NCBI GenBank assembly: GCA_030593425.1
Contig: JAUVHF010000043.1
Coordinates: forward strand, 1-11,009
Direction: 5' to 3'
DNA: 11,009 nucleotides
Origin: Anaerolineales bacterium
Lineage (GTDB): Bacteria > Chloroflexota > Anaerolineae > UBA7937
Under the pieces are notes generated by a model. It was not told where the DNA came from and searched no databases. It saw only the letters and a list, made by a program, of their open reading frames with translations. The number at the start of each line of letters is the position of its first letter. The first letter of the stretch is position 1. Positions 1 through 6,395 of this stretch are shown piece after piece. A program made the position numbers and the translations under genes.

Positions 1-76
1 CCCGCTATGTCGAAGGTGTAACTCCAGGGATCGCTCTTGTTTAGCCTGAGGCTCTCGCGATTCTATTCTCTTCCAT
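1..76 (-). pseudogene. Start of a downstream gene, apparently frame-broken (partial, edge of window)
   Basis: Just after the minus-strand OFOR beta gene there is a strong Shine-Dalgarno (AAAGGAGA) ahead of an ATG at 76 (another in-frame ATG lies two codons upstream). The frame from that ATG gives only 11 residues (MEENRIARASG) before TAA at 43-41. A second frame is open from 62 to the window edge and reads like protein: NRESLRLNKSDPWSYTFDIA. It has no start codon of its own. A -1 shift near AATAGAATCGC would join the two. The joined N-terminus loosely resembles the lead-in of HdrC-type iron-sulfur proteins, which would fit next to an OFOR, but no cysteine motif is within the window, so that is a guess. 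It could be a real frameshift, a sequencing error, or an 11-residue peptide followed by unrelated sequence. Confidence 0.35.
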
Positions 77-96
77 TTTCATCTCCTTTGGGTTTC

Positions 97-969
97 TTAG
101 ACGAACTCCTGCTTGAGCGCTTCTACCTCCTCCGGGGTGAGAGGTCGCAGACCTTGTTTGACCAGGGAGCCGACCCGCAAAGCGGGAAGTTGGTCCTCAT
201 AGGTCGGAAGTCCCTCGACTTGGTAAAATAGACCTATAGGGATCCTATCTCCCCATTCGAACGCCTTTTCCCAGGCGGCCTCCCTGTTTGAGGGGCCGTA
301 CCCCTCTTCTTCCTCCAGTTTGTACAGCCTGGCTCTGAACCAGTCGTAGGTGTTCACCCTGTTGAAGATGACGCAGGGTTGTAACACGTCAACGAGGGCG
401 TATCCTCTATGTTCGATGGCTTGGGCTAGGAGTTGGGCCAGATGGGGTAATTCGCCGGCGAAGCCTCGAGCTATGAAAGTAGCGCCCGCCGCCAAGGCCA
501 GGGCTATGGGGTTGACCGCCAGTTCTATGGCCCCTTCTGGCGAGGTCTTGGTCACGAACCCCCGCTCGCTGGTGGGGGAGTATTGTCCTTTGGTGAGGCC
601 ATAGACCTGGTTGTTCTGGATGATATCCACCAGGTCCATGTTCCTCCGCATCGTGTACAGGAAGTGGTTGCCACCGATGCCATAGCCATCGCCATCACCA
701 TGCACGGCGATCACCTTCAGTTCGTGGTTCGCTAACTTGGCACCGGTGGCGATAGGCAACACTCTGCCGTGGATACCCATGAAACCGTTGGCCTTCATAT
801 AATCGGGCAGTTTGCTACCACACCCGATCCCAGAGACGAGGAGTACCTGGTGGGGCTCCAAGTCCAGGTTGGCCAGGGCCCTCTTCAAAGCGTTGAGTAT
901 CCCGAAATTTCCGCAGCCTGGGCACCAGGTGGGCCTGACTGGGCTGGCGAAATCCTTAACCTCCGACAT
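97..969 (-). CDS. korB: 2-oxoacid:ferredoxin oxidoreductase, beta subunit (thiamine pyrophosphate and [4Fe-4S] binding)
   Basis: This is the catalytic beta subunit of a cytoplasmic OFOR, which oxidatively decarboxylates a 2-oxoacid with CoA and reduces ferredoxin. Numbering from the upstream ATG at 972, the CPGCG motif gives C17 and C20, the GIGC motif C51, and C200 lies in LQPC; these are the expected ligands of the single proximal [4Fe-4S] cluster. The thiamine pyrophosphate/Mg site is GDGD (92-95) followed by GIGGNH and NNQVYGLTKGQ (120-130). Length of about 290 residues is normal for the two-subunit KorAB/Sulfolobus type. The start is uncertain between ATG at 972 and ATG at 969; GGAGGT lies 3 nt from the first and 6 nt from the second, so 969 is preferred. 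It overlaps the stop of the gamma-alpha gene (ATGATG), so the two are translationally coupled. Substrate (pyruvate, 2-oxoglutarate or broad) cannot be told from sequence. Confidence 0.93.
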   Translation of the reverse strand: MSEVKDFASPVRPTWCPGCGNFGILNALKRALANLDLEPHQVLLVSGIGCGSKLPDYMKANGFMGIHGRVLPIATGAKLANHELKVIAVHGDGDGYGIGGNHFLYTMRRNMDLVDIIQNNQVYGLTKGQYSPTSERGFVTKTSPEGAIELAVNPIALALAAGATFIARGFAGELPHLAQLLAQAIEHRGYALVDVLQPCVIFNRVNTYDWFRARLYKLEEEEGYGPSNREAAWEKAFEWGDRIPIGLFYQVEGLPTYEDQLPALRVGSLVKQGLRPLTPEEVEALKQEFV

Positions 970-2708
970 CATTGCACCTCCAGATGAGCGATGATGTAAT
1001 CCGGGGAGAAGGGGCGCCCATCGTATCTTAGGATCCTCTTATCTACCTCTCTCCCAGTATAGGTTCTTATGAGATCGGCCATCTGGCCGCTGTAGTTGTT
1101 CTCCACAGCCACGGTCTGTTTGGCCCTCTCCATCATCTCCGCCACTTCTTCCCAGTGTAGGGGCCAGATATCCATGAAATGTATGAAGTTGACCTTTCTC
1201 CCCTCTTTGTTGAGGGCCTTGACCGCCTCTCTTATGGGTCCATAGGTCGAACCCCACCCTAGGAGAGTTATATCCGCCTCTTTCGGCCCATACAGTTCCG
1301 GTTCCCTCATCTCTCGACGCGCGACCTCCAGTTTTCTCATCTTCTTGTTCATCATCTTTGTGCGGATTGTGGGTTCCTCGGTGATATGGCCCTCCTCATC
1401 ATGGACGTTGCCGGTGCTGACATAGACAGCCTTGGGGTGGGAGGAGACGGCCCGGGGCGAGATACCCGACTCGGTGAACTGGAAACGGTTGTACCGACTT
1501 TCCAATCTGTCCAGATCCTCACTGGTGAGCAACTCTCCCCTATCGATCTCTACCGAAGCGAAGTCGAACGCCTCCTTGTCCACGGCTCGGAGGGAGTTGG
1601 CCAGGAAGTTGTCCAGAACTACGATGACCGGGCATTGATACTTCTCCGCCAGGTTGAAGGCTCGGGCTCCTGCTTGGAAGCACTCCTCGACGGTACCCGG
1701 AGCGAGGATTAGGCGGGGGAACTCTCCCTGGGAGGCGTGGAGGATGAATCGCAAATCCCCCTGCTCCGTTCTGGTGGCTAGCCCGGTGGAAGGGCCGGGC
1801 CGCTGCGCCTCGACGACGACTAGCGGCGTCTCGGTCATCCCCGCCAGTCCCAGGGCCTCAACCATCAGGCTGAAGCCGCCACCGGAGGTAGCGGTCATGG
1901 CCCTGGCGCCCACGTGGGCCGCTCCGATGGCCATGCAGATGGCGGCGATCTCGTCTTCGGTATGCTTCATGACCATTCCGTACCGCTGGGCATGGGTGGC
2001 CATCCATTCCATTATGGAAGTGGCCGGGGTCATGGGATAGGCGGAGACGAAGCGGCAGCCAGAGGCCACGGCTCCCAGGCAGAAGGCGTGGTTGCCATTG
2101 ATCACCATCCTCTCTGGGACTTCGATCGCCTCTAGCCGATAGTCGAATCGATGGTAGTTCTCCTGGGCGAAACGGTACCCCGTCTCAGCCACCTTGAGGT
2201 TCCTCTCCACAACGCTAGCTCCCTTTTTCCTGAAATTGTCCTCGATGACCGAAGCCATGGGCTCGAAGTCATACCCCGTTAGACCGGCGGCCACCCCGAG
2301 GGCTGCTGTATTCATCATCACCTTGCGGCCGCCCTCTTCCTCAGCGATCCTCTTCAGGGGAGCGGGGAAGGGTACGATGCCTCTCCCCTCCAACTCTCTC
2401 TTTTCGCCTTGCCAGCTCTCGTCGTATATGATCCCTCCCCCTTCCACTACCTCTTCTATATGTTCTTTGATCGCCTGTGGGTTGAGAGCGAGGAGGAGGT
2501 GGACCGCATCGGTATGGGAGTAGATATCCTCTTCCTTCACCCTGATCTGGTAGAAGTTATGGCCCCCTCTGATGCGGGACATGTAGTCCTGTAGTCCAAA
2601 GATGTGTAGGCCTCCTCGGGCCAGGGCTTGGGCGAAGCCAGCCCCGCTCGATTCTACCCCTTGGCCCGCTTCCCCTCCTATCTTGAAGGTCATGTCATTC
2701 TTGATCAT
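969..2708 (-). CDS. korA: 2-oxoacid:ferredoxin oxidoreductase, fused gamma-alpha subunit
   Basis: A single 579-residue chain carries an N-terminal gamma domain (about 1-185, glycine motif GEAGQG at 12-17) and a pyrimidine-binding alpha domain (about 200-579). The alpha part has YPMTP at 224-228, the 2-oxoacid-binding threonine motif (usually YPITP), then ATSGGGFSLM and QRPGPSTGLATRTEQGDL (302-319), whose equivalents bind substrate and CoA in the Sulfolobus enzymes. The gamma-alpha fusion is the layout of Sulfolobus OFOR and mycobacterial KorAB, which use a separate ferredoxin; no ferredoxin-domain subunit is encoded with it here. The true start is taken as ATG at 2708: GAGGAG (2714-2719) lies 5 nt upstream. 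An in-frame TTG at 2726 overlaps the stop of the preceding small ORF and has poor support. It follows the small rubrerythrin-like ORF by 14 bp and probably belongs to the leftward operon. Confidence 0.93.
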   Translation of the reverse strand: MIKNDMTFKIGGEAGQGVESSGAGFAQALARGGLHIFGLQDYMSRIRGGHNFYQIRVKEEDIYSHTDAVHLLLALNPQAIKEHIEEVVEGGGIIYDESWQGEKRELEGRGIVPFPAPLKRIAEEEGGRKVMMNTAALGVAAGLTGYDFEPMASVIEDNFRKKGASVVERNLKVAETGYRFAQENYHRFDYRLEAIEVPERMVINGNHAFCLGAVASGCRFVSAYPMTPATSIMEWMATHAQRYGMVMKHTEDEIAAICMAIGAAHVGARAMTATSGGGFSLMVEALGLAGMTETPLVVVEAQRPGPSTGLATRTEQGDLRFILHASQGEFPRLILAPGTVEECFQAGARAFNLAEKYQCPVIVVLDNFLANSLRAVDKEAFDFASVEIDRGELLTSEDLDRLESRYNRFQFTESGISPRAVSSHPKAVYVSTGNVHDEEGHITEEPTIRTKMMNKKMRKLEVARREMREPELYGPKEADITLLGWGSTYGPIREAVKALNKEGRKVNFIHFMDIWPLHWEEVAEMMERAKQTVAVENNYSGQMADLIRTYTGREVDKRILRYDGRPFSPDYIIAHLEVQ

Positions 2709-2722
2709 GATGTCTCCTCTTT

Positions 2723-2851
2723 TCAAACTCCGTTCATCTTTTGGGTTTCTAGAGGTTCTATCTGGTCGGCTCTCTCTTTGTAGAGGTCATACCCCTTCTT
2801 TTCCGTGGCCATGGCCACCCTGAGGGCTTCTAAGTCGCTTTTCACTCCCAT
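2723..2851 (-). CDS. Short rubrerythrin/ferritin-like ORF, 42 residues, probably a truncated remnant
   Basis: The gap between the ZIP gene and the gamma-alpha OFOR gene holds a 42-codon ORF beginning MGVKSDLEALRVAMATEKKG. The segment LEALRVAMATEKKGYDLYKE (residues 7-26) closely resembles the first helix of rubrerythrin-type ferritin-like domains, including the Glu of the EKKGY motif, which in the family is a di-iron ligand. Rubrerythrins need four helices and roughly 130 or more residues; here the chain stops after this helix (about residue 32) plus a ten-residue tail. It is therefore either a decayed remnant left by deletion or a small protein of unknown role. A GAAGGGTG Shine-Dalgarno-like stretch precedes the start; an ATG at 2855 is in another frame and gives only a short unrelated peptide. 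Its TGA lies 14 bp before the OFOR start, so translation of this ORF may help load ribosomes on that gene. Confidence 0.5.
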   Translation of the reverse strand: MGVKSDLEALRVAMATEKKGYDLYKERADQIEPLETQKMNGV

Positions 2852-2879
2852 CCATTTTCACCCTTCTCTATTATTCCAC

Positions 2880-3629
2880 CTACTTGAGAACTAACCCCAA
2901 GGCGAATAGGGTGAACATCCCACCTACGACCAGAGGGATGATGTAGGGGCTACGATGTTTCCGCGTCTGGGGGATGAGATCCGAGGCGGCGATATACAAA
3001 AACGAACCCGCGGCGGCGCCCAGGAGGGCTCCCAAAAGATTAGGTTCGATCCCTCGAAGGAGTAGGGAGGAGGCCACGGCTCCCACCGGGGTGGCCAGGG
3101 CTACGATGATGGAGTAGATAAGCCCCCTGTTTCGAGAGAACCCAGCGTGGAAGAGGAGGCCCATGATGGAGAGCCCCTCCGGCAGTTCGTGAGAGATGAC
3201 GCCGATAGTGGCGATGAGCCCGATGGTTGTGCTCTCTTGGAAGCCGGCCCCGATGATGACGCCATCGAGCAGAGAGTGGAAGCCGATCCCCAGAAAGGAG
3301 ATGACTCCCAAGGAGTGGAGTCGGTGTCTATCCTCGTCCCCACAGCATTCTAGATCCTCATGGCCGGCATGGAGGACTAAGTTCTGTTCCAAGATATAGA
3401 AGGCGACGAAACTCAAAAGGACATATAGCGAGGCGCTGCTGTTTAACTCCAGGGATTGGGGCAGGATATCGAGGAGAGCGGCCGAGAGCAACGCTCCAGA
3501 GGCGAAACTGATGAGGTAGATAGACCCCCGCCGGATCCACGCTTCCTTCATCAGGACCAGGTAGATGCCGATTAGGGTGGTTAGCCCGGCGAGGCCGCCA
3601 TAAATTGCTGCGTTGCGGAGATGGTCCAT
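2880..3629 (-). CDS. ZIP-family divalent metal transporter
   Basis: This is a 249-residue inner-membrane protein with about eight hydrophobic segments, the size and topology of bacterial ZIP (ZupT/GufA-like) transporters that bring zinc, iron or manganese into the cytoplasm. The paired metal-site motifs are present: HSLLDG (118-123; the family more often has HNxxDG, so Ser replaces Asn) and HELPEG (147-152). The loop before the HSLLDG helix is rich in possible metal ligands (H87, H90, C95, C96, H102, H105), as is common for the variable loop between the third and fourth transmembrane segments. AGGA lies 5 nt ahead of the ATG. The gene has its own promoter, overlapping the end of the dehydrogenase gene, and an AT-rich inverted repeat at the expected operator position, suggesting metal-dependent control. 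The metal carried cannot be decided from sequence; supply of iron to the surrounding Fe-S enzymes is possible. Confidence 0.88.
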   Translation of the reverse strand: MDHLRNAAIYGGLAGLTTLIGIYLVLMKEAWIRRGSIYLISFASGALLSAALLDILPQSLELNSSASLYVLLSFVAFYILEQNLVLHAGHEDLECCGDEDRHRLHSLGVISFLGIGFHSLLDGVIIGAGFQESTTIGLIATIGVISHELPEGLSIMGLLFHAGFSRNRGLIYSIIVALATPVGAVASSLLLRGIEPNLLGALLGAAAGSFLYIAASDLIPQTRKHRSPYIIPLVVGGMFTLFALGLVLK

Positions 3630-3650
3630 CCCCGTCCTATCGAGATAGTG

Positions 3651-3679
3651 GTAATTATGATAACTATTACTAATATTAC
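3651..3679. promoter_or_regulatory. AT-rich inverted repeat, possible metalloregulator operator of the ZIP gene
   Basis: GTAAT at 3651-3655 is mirrored by ATTAC at 3666-3670 (10-bp spacer), and a second ATTAC follows at 3675-3679, nine bases further on. The block sits at and just downstream of the predicted -10 of the ZIP promoter, where a repressor would block transcription. GTAAT/ATTAC half-sites recall Zur or Fur boxes, but the spacing does not match the standard 7-1-7 layout, so the regulator is unknown. A second small dyad, CTATC-GA-GATAG, is at 3637-3648 in the leader. Confidence 0.35.
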
Positions 3680-3706
3680 TTTAGCACACTTTTGAGGGGT
3701 TGTCAA
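3678..3706 (-). promoter_or_regulatory. Sigma-70-type promoter of the ZIP transporter gene
   Basis: On the minus strand TTGACA (3706-3701) is followed by 17 bp and TAAAGT (3683-3678). The -35 is perfect and the -10 matches TATAAT at four of six positions. The -35 and spacer lie inside the last codons of the Ldh2 gene, and the TAA stop of that gene forms the first half of the -10. Transcription would begin at about 3671, some 40 nt before the ATG. Confidence 0.6.
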
Positions 3707-4796
3707 GAATAAGAGGGAGGTTCAACTCCTCGGCTAGCTGCTCCATCATGGTTACTACTCGGAGGTGGAGGGGTATGCCGCGCTTTCTCCTCTCCTCTTC
3801 CATCTCCCATTCTTTCTCCCCGTGGATATAGATGCGATTCTCTCCCTCGGCTTTTGCCGCCCCTTTGAGGCGTCGGATGAGGTCATCCATGGCTGCCTTG
3901 AACTCCTCCAAGGGGCGGAAGGCTTCTATCAGCAGGGCCCCGAAGAAATGGCCTACGCTGCCTGGCTTCATTTTGCCCTCTTCTCCTTTGGGGTGCACTC
4001 CATCGGCGTAGCCTGCGCCCCCTAAGACGCCGCTCAGGATATCCACCATCAGCGCCAGGCCGTACCCCTTATGTCCGCCCAGTTCCTCTCCTTCTCCTCC
4101 CAGAGGGAGGATCCCCCCTCCTAACCGCTCGCTTAGGTTCCTCAGGATCGCTCCTGTGTCAGTGGTTCTGCTCCCTCTTTCATCGACGGCCCAGCCCTCG
4201 AGGAGGGGTTTCGCCAGGAGATGGTAGAGTTCCAGTTTCCCGCGAGGGACTACGCTAGTAGCCATGTCCAAGACGAAGGGGCGCTCTTGGCCAGCGGGTG
4301 CAGCGACGCTGATAGGGTTGGTACCTAAGATAGCCTCTCTCCCGAAGGTGGGTACTACCAAAGGAGAGGCGTTGGTCATGGAGATCCCTATACAATCGGA
4401 GTCCAAAGCCATGATAGCGTAGTATCCGGCTATGCCGTAATGATTGGAGTTCCGGACGGCGACGAAACCCGCTCCCCCTTCCCTGGCCTTCTCGATAGCC
4501 AGTCTCATGGCTCGTACCCCTATCGGCTGGCCCAGACCCCCTCCCCCGTCGATGAGAGCGGTGGAAAGGGTCTCTTTTATCACCTGGACTCTAGGGTTGG
4601 CTATCATTCTTCCAGCACGTAGACCATCTACATACCGTTTCAAGCGAGCGACTCCGTGGGAGTCGATCCCTCTCAGGTCGGCGGCCACTAGGGCATCAGC
4701 CGTGATGGCCGCCTCTTCCTCGGGAACCTCCAGTTTCTCAAAAACCTGCTGACAGAAGTGGTGCAGGGTTTCTGCTCTAACCCTCGGCTCTTGCAT
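3681..4796 (-). CDS. Malate/L-lactate dehydrogenase family (Ldh2) NAD(P)-dependent oxidoreductase
   Basis: This 371-residue protein belongs to the Ldh2 family, cytoplasmic enzymes that reduce 2-oxoacids or oxidise 2-hydroxyacids (malate, L-lactate, sulfolactate, ureidoglycolate, diketogulonate and cyclic imine acids) with NAD(P). The family hallmarks are present: GIDSHGVARL with the catalytic His at residue 47, NSNHYGIAGYY, FVLDMATSVVPRGKLE, and GGHKGYGLALMVDILSGVLGG. The length is slightly above the usual 330-360. The start is ATG at 4796, preceded by AAGGAG (4806-4811) with 9-nt spacing. The longer reading from TTG at 4856 is rejected because that TTG is the first part of the -35 box of this gene's promoter. 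It is the first gene of the leftward unit and may be co-transcribed with the ZIP gene, since no terminator is visible between them. Neighbouring OFORs suggest its substrate is a central 2-oxoacid such as oxaloacetate or pyruvate, but the sequence does not settle this. Confidence 0.88.
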   Translation of the reverse strand: MQEPRVRAETLHHFCQQVFEKLEVPEEEAAITADALVAADLRGIDSHGVARLKRYVDGLRAGRMIANPRVQVIKETLSTALIDGGGGLGQPIGVRAMRLAIEKAREGGAGFVAVRNSNHYGIAGYYAIMALDSDCIGISMTNASPLVVPTFGREAILGTNPISVAAPAGQERPFVLDMATSVVPRGKLELYHLLAKPLLEGWAVDERGSRTTDTGAILRNLSERLGGGILPLGGEGEELGGHKGYGLALMVDILSGVLGGAGYADGVHPKGEEGKMKPGSVGHFFGALLIEAFRPLEEFKAAMDDLIRRLKGAAKAEGENRIYIHGEKEWEMEEERRKRGIPLHLRVVTMMEQLAEELNLPLILDNPSKVC

Positions 4797-4827
4797 GGCA
4801 ATCTTCTCCTTACCTTGTCTGAGATCT

Positions 4828-4856
4828 ATTCTAGAGGAGCGATGAGGGGTTGTCAA
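4828..4856 (-). promoter_or_regulatory. Sigma-70-type promoter of the leftward unit (Ldh2 gene)
   Basis: The minus strand reads TTGACA (4856-4851), 17 bp, TAGAAT (4833-4828): a perfect -35 and a five-of-six -10 at ideal spacing. Transcription would start near 4821, about 25 nt upstream of the ATG at 4796. Its -35 lies over the -35 of the rightward promoter. Confidence 0.75.
4843..4856. repeat. 14-bp direct repeat of a promoter core (copy at 3693-3706)
   Basis: TGAGGGGTTGTCAA occurs at 3693-3706 and again at 4843-4856, 1150 bp apart, in the same orientation. On the minus strand both copies read TTGACAACCCCTCA, that is a -35 box plus the start of the spacer, and each is followed at exactly 17 bp by a -10 box. 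The two copies bracket the Ldh2 gene. Confidence 0.7.
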
Positions 4857-4878
4857 AAGTGGACGGCGATGGTAAAAT
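4850..4878 (+). promoter_or_regulatory. Sigma-70-type promoter of the rightward korDABC operon
   Basis: TTGTCA (4850-4855), 17 bp, TAAAAT (4873-4878): each hexamer matches consensus at five of six positions. Transcription would start near 4885, leaving a leader of about 94 nt before korD. Five of the six -35 bases are shared with the opposite-strand Ldh2 promoter. Confidence 0.7.
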
Positions 4879-4937
4879 ATCTAAGTGAACGGTATCACTA
4901 TCATCAAGAGTTAAAACCGTCAAATGAGCGTAATTTC

Positions 4938-4957
4938 GCCAGGGTGAGATACCTGGC
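4938..4957 (+). promoter_or_regulatory. Hairpin in the leader of korDABC
   Basis: GCCAGG (4938-4943) pairs with CCTGGC (4952-4957) across an 8-nt loop, 21 nt before the korD start. There is no run of T after it, so it is not an intrinsic terminator. A weaker pair, ACGGT (4889-4893) with ACCGT (4916-4920), lies upstream in the same leader. A role in RNA stability or translation control is possible; I recognise no riboswitch class. Confidence 0.3.
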
Positions 4958-4978
4958 TTATTCGTCTAGGAAGAAAAG

Positions 4979-5260
4979 GTGAACTACTGGAGAAAGCCTC
5001 TAGACATTGAGAGGATCAAGCTCCCCCGGGGCAAGGTTTATCTCATAGAGGAGCGGTGTAAGGGGTGCAACTTCTGTATAGAGTTTTGCCCGGTGGGGGT
5101 ATTGGCGGCTTCAGAGAGGTTCAACGCTAAAGGATACCACCTCCCTTACCCCCAAAATGAGGAGGCTTGCACCAATTGTGGCCTTTGCGAGGTGATCTGC
5201 CCCGAATTCGCTATCTACTCCCTGCCTCGGGATGGGAAGGAAGAAGAGCCCCGTGAGTGA
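4979..5260 (+). CDS. korD: 2-oxoglutarate:ferredoxin oxidoreductase, delta (ferredoxin-type) subunit
   Basis: This 93-residue protein carries two 4Fe-4S motifs of the CxxCxxCxxxCP type: C27, C30, C33, C37 and C64, C67, C70, C74. In four-subunit OFORs this delta subunit passes electrons from the beta-subunit cluster to free ferredoxin. The start is GTG at 4979, with AGGAAG (4968-4973) 5 nt upstream; no ATG is available in the N-terminal part. It is the first gene of the rightward operon and its end overlaps korA. The order korD-korA-korB-korC is the common one for 2-oxoglutarate synthases in anaerobes. The first 20 residues are rich in basic and aromatic positions and probably dock onto the other subunits. 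A stand-alone ferredoxin is unlikely given the overlap. Confidence 0.9.
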   Translation: MNYWRKPLDIERIKLPRGKVYLIEERCKGCNFCIEFCPVGVLAASERFNAKGYHLPYPQNEEACTNCGLCEVICPEFAIYSLPRDGKEEEPRE

Positions 5261-6395
5261 GGGGATCCTGAAGGGGGAGTTCTTCATGAGTGGCGACATC
5301 GCTTGCGCGGAAGGTGCTCTCTCTGCCGGCTGTCGCTTTTTTGCTGGCTACCCCATTACCCCGGCCACGGAGATAGCGGAGCGGATGGCGGAACGGATGC
5401 CCCAACTGGGTGGCGTCTACATCCAGATGGAAGATGAGATAGCCTCCATGAACGCCGTTTTGGGAGCCTCTTGGGGCGGCCTCCGAGCCATGACCGCCAC
5501 CTCAGGCCCCGGCTTCAGCCTGATGATGGAGAACCTGGGATTGGGGATCATGACCGAGACGCCCTGTGTTCTGGTCAACGTGCAGAGGGGAGGCCCCTCT
5601 ACTGGACTGCCTACCCTGGTAGGGCAGGGGGATATGATGCAAGCGCGGTGGGGCACTCACGGTGTCTACGAGATCATCGCCCTCTCCCCCAGTTCACCTC
5701 AAGAGTTCTTTGACCTCACCGTGAGGGCCTTCAACTTGGCCGAGAAGTACCGCATCCCGGTCTTGGTGATGGCTGATGAGGTAGTGGGGCATATGACCGA
5801 GCGGGTGGTCATCCCTGAAGAGGTCCCCTATTTCCCTCGACGCAAGCCAAACTTCCCCCCTGGTGACTACTCTTCCTTCCAACCCGGCGAGGATTTGATC
5901 CCTCCCATGGCTAACGCGGGAGAGGGTTACCATATCCATGTCACAGGCCTCACCCACGATGAGCGAGGGTATCCGGTCACCGATGAGATCACCCAGGAGA
6001 GGTTGGTACGCCGCTTGGTGGAGAAGATCCGAGGCTATAAGAAAGATATCATCATCTTAGAAGAGAAGGGTGTAGAGGGGGCGGAGGTGGTAGTCTGTTC
6101 TTACGGGATCTCGGCACGGGTGGGCCTCTGGGCGGTCGAGTTGGCTAGGAGAGAGGGGATAAAGGCAGGGATGTTGAGATTGTTGACCGTTTGGCCCTTT
6201 CCCCAGGAGAGGATAAGGGAGGTCGCTAGTAAGGTGAAGGCTTTCGTCGTGCCCGAGATAAACTATGGACAGATAGCCTTGGAAGTGGAACGTTCCACTG
6301 GCGGAAGAGCGGAGGTGATCCCCATTAGCCACATGGGCGGAGGCCTTTATGAGCCTGAAGATATATTGAAGGCTATCAGAAAAGCAGCGAGATGA
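5253..6395 (+). CDS. korA: 2-oxoglutarate:ferredoxin oxidoreductase, alpha subunit
   Basis: The alpha subunit binds the pyrimidine ring of thiamine pyrophosphate and the 2-oxoacid, forming the active site with KorB. Numbering from GTG at 5253 (380 residues), YPITP is at 33-37, followed by EDEIASMNAVLGA, ATSGPGFSLMMENLG and QRGGPSTGLPT (111-121). The stretch QGDMMQARWGTHGVYEI is characteristic of the KorA group, favouring 2-oxoglutarate over pyruvate. Unlike the leftward enzyme, no gamma domain is fused. The start is uncertain: ATG at 5232 would add seven residues but has no good Shine-Dalgarno, whereas GTG at 5253 has AAGGAAG 9 nt upstream and starts the usual N-terminus just before LKGEFFMSGD. 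Either way it overlaps korD, and its TGA overlaps the korB start (ATGA), so the subunits are made in a coupled way. Confidence 0.92.
   Translation: MSEGILKGEFFMSGDIACAEGALSAGCRFFAGYPITPATEIAERMAERMPQLGGVYIQMEDEIASMNAVLGASWGGLRAMTATSGPGFSLMMENLGLGIMTETPCVLVNVQRGGPSTGLPTLVGQGDMMQARWGTHGVYEIIALSPSSPQEFFDLTVRAFNLAEKYRIPVLVMADEVVGHMTERVVIPEEVPYFPRRKPNFPPGDYSSFQPGEDLIPPMANAGEGYHIHVTGLTHDERGYPVTDEITQERLVRRLVEKIRGYKKDIIILEEKGVEGAEVVVCSYGISARVGLWAVELARREGIKAGMLRLLTVWPFPQERIREVASKVKAFVVPEINYGQIALEVERSTGGRAEVIPISHMGGGLYEPEDILKAIRKAAR

Noticed and set aside
43..53. AGCCTGAGGCT palindrome as a terminator of the leftward OFOR operon
   Set aside because: The loop would be one base and no T run follows on the minus strand, so it cannot be an intrinsic terminator.
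1654..2040. A 128-codon plus-strand ORF opposite the gamma-alpha OFOR gene
   Set aside because: It runs antisense through the conserved substrate motifs of the alpha subunit, which is clearly the coding strand.
2852..2900. A separate promoter for the rubrerythrin-like ORF and leftward OFOR genes
   Set aside because: A GAATAAT-like -10 can be found on the minus strand, but no convincing -35 goes with it, so read-through from the ZIP promoter is the simpler view.
4797..4856. A 20-codon longer N-terminus for the Ldh2 protein from TTG at 4856
   Set aside because: The TTG is part of the -35 box, the -10 box lies within this stretch, and ATG at 4796 has a good AAGGAG site.
4869..4982. A 37-codon plus-strand ORF starting ATG GTA AAA, ending with TGA overlapping the korD GTG start
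   Set aside because: Its ATG lies upstream of the predicted transcription start and partly over the spacer/-10 of the promoter, it has no Shine-Dalgarno, and its residue make-up (many Arg, Tyr, His) resembles no known protein.
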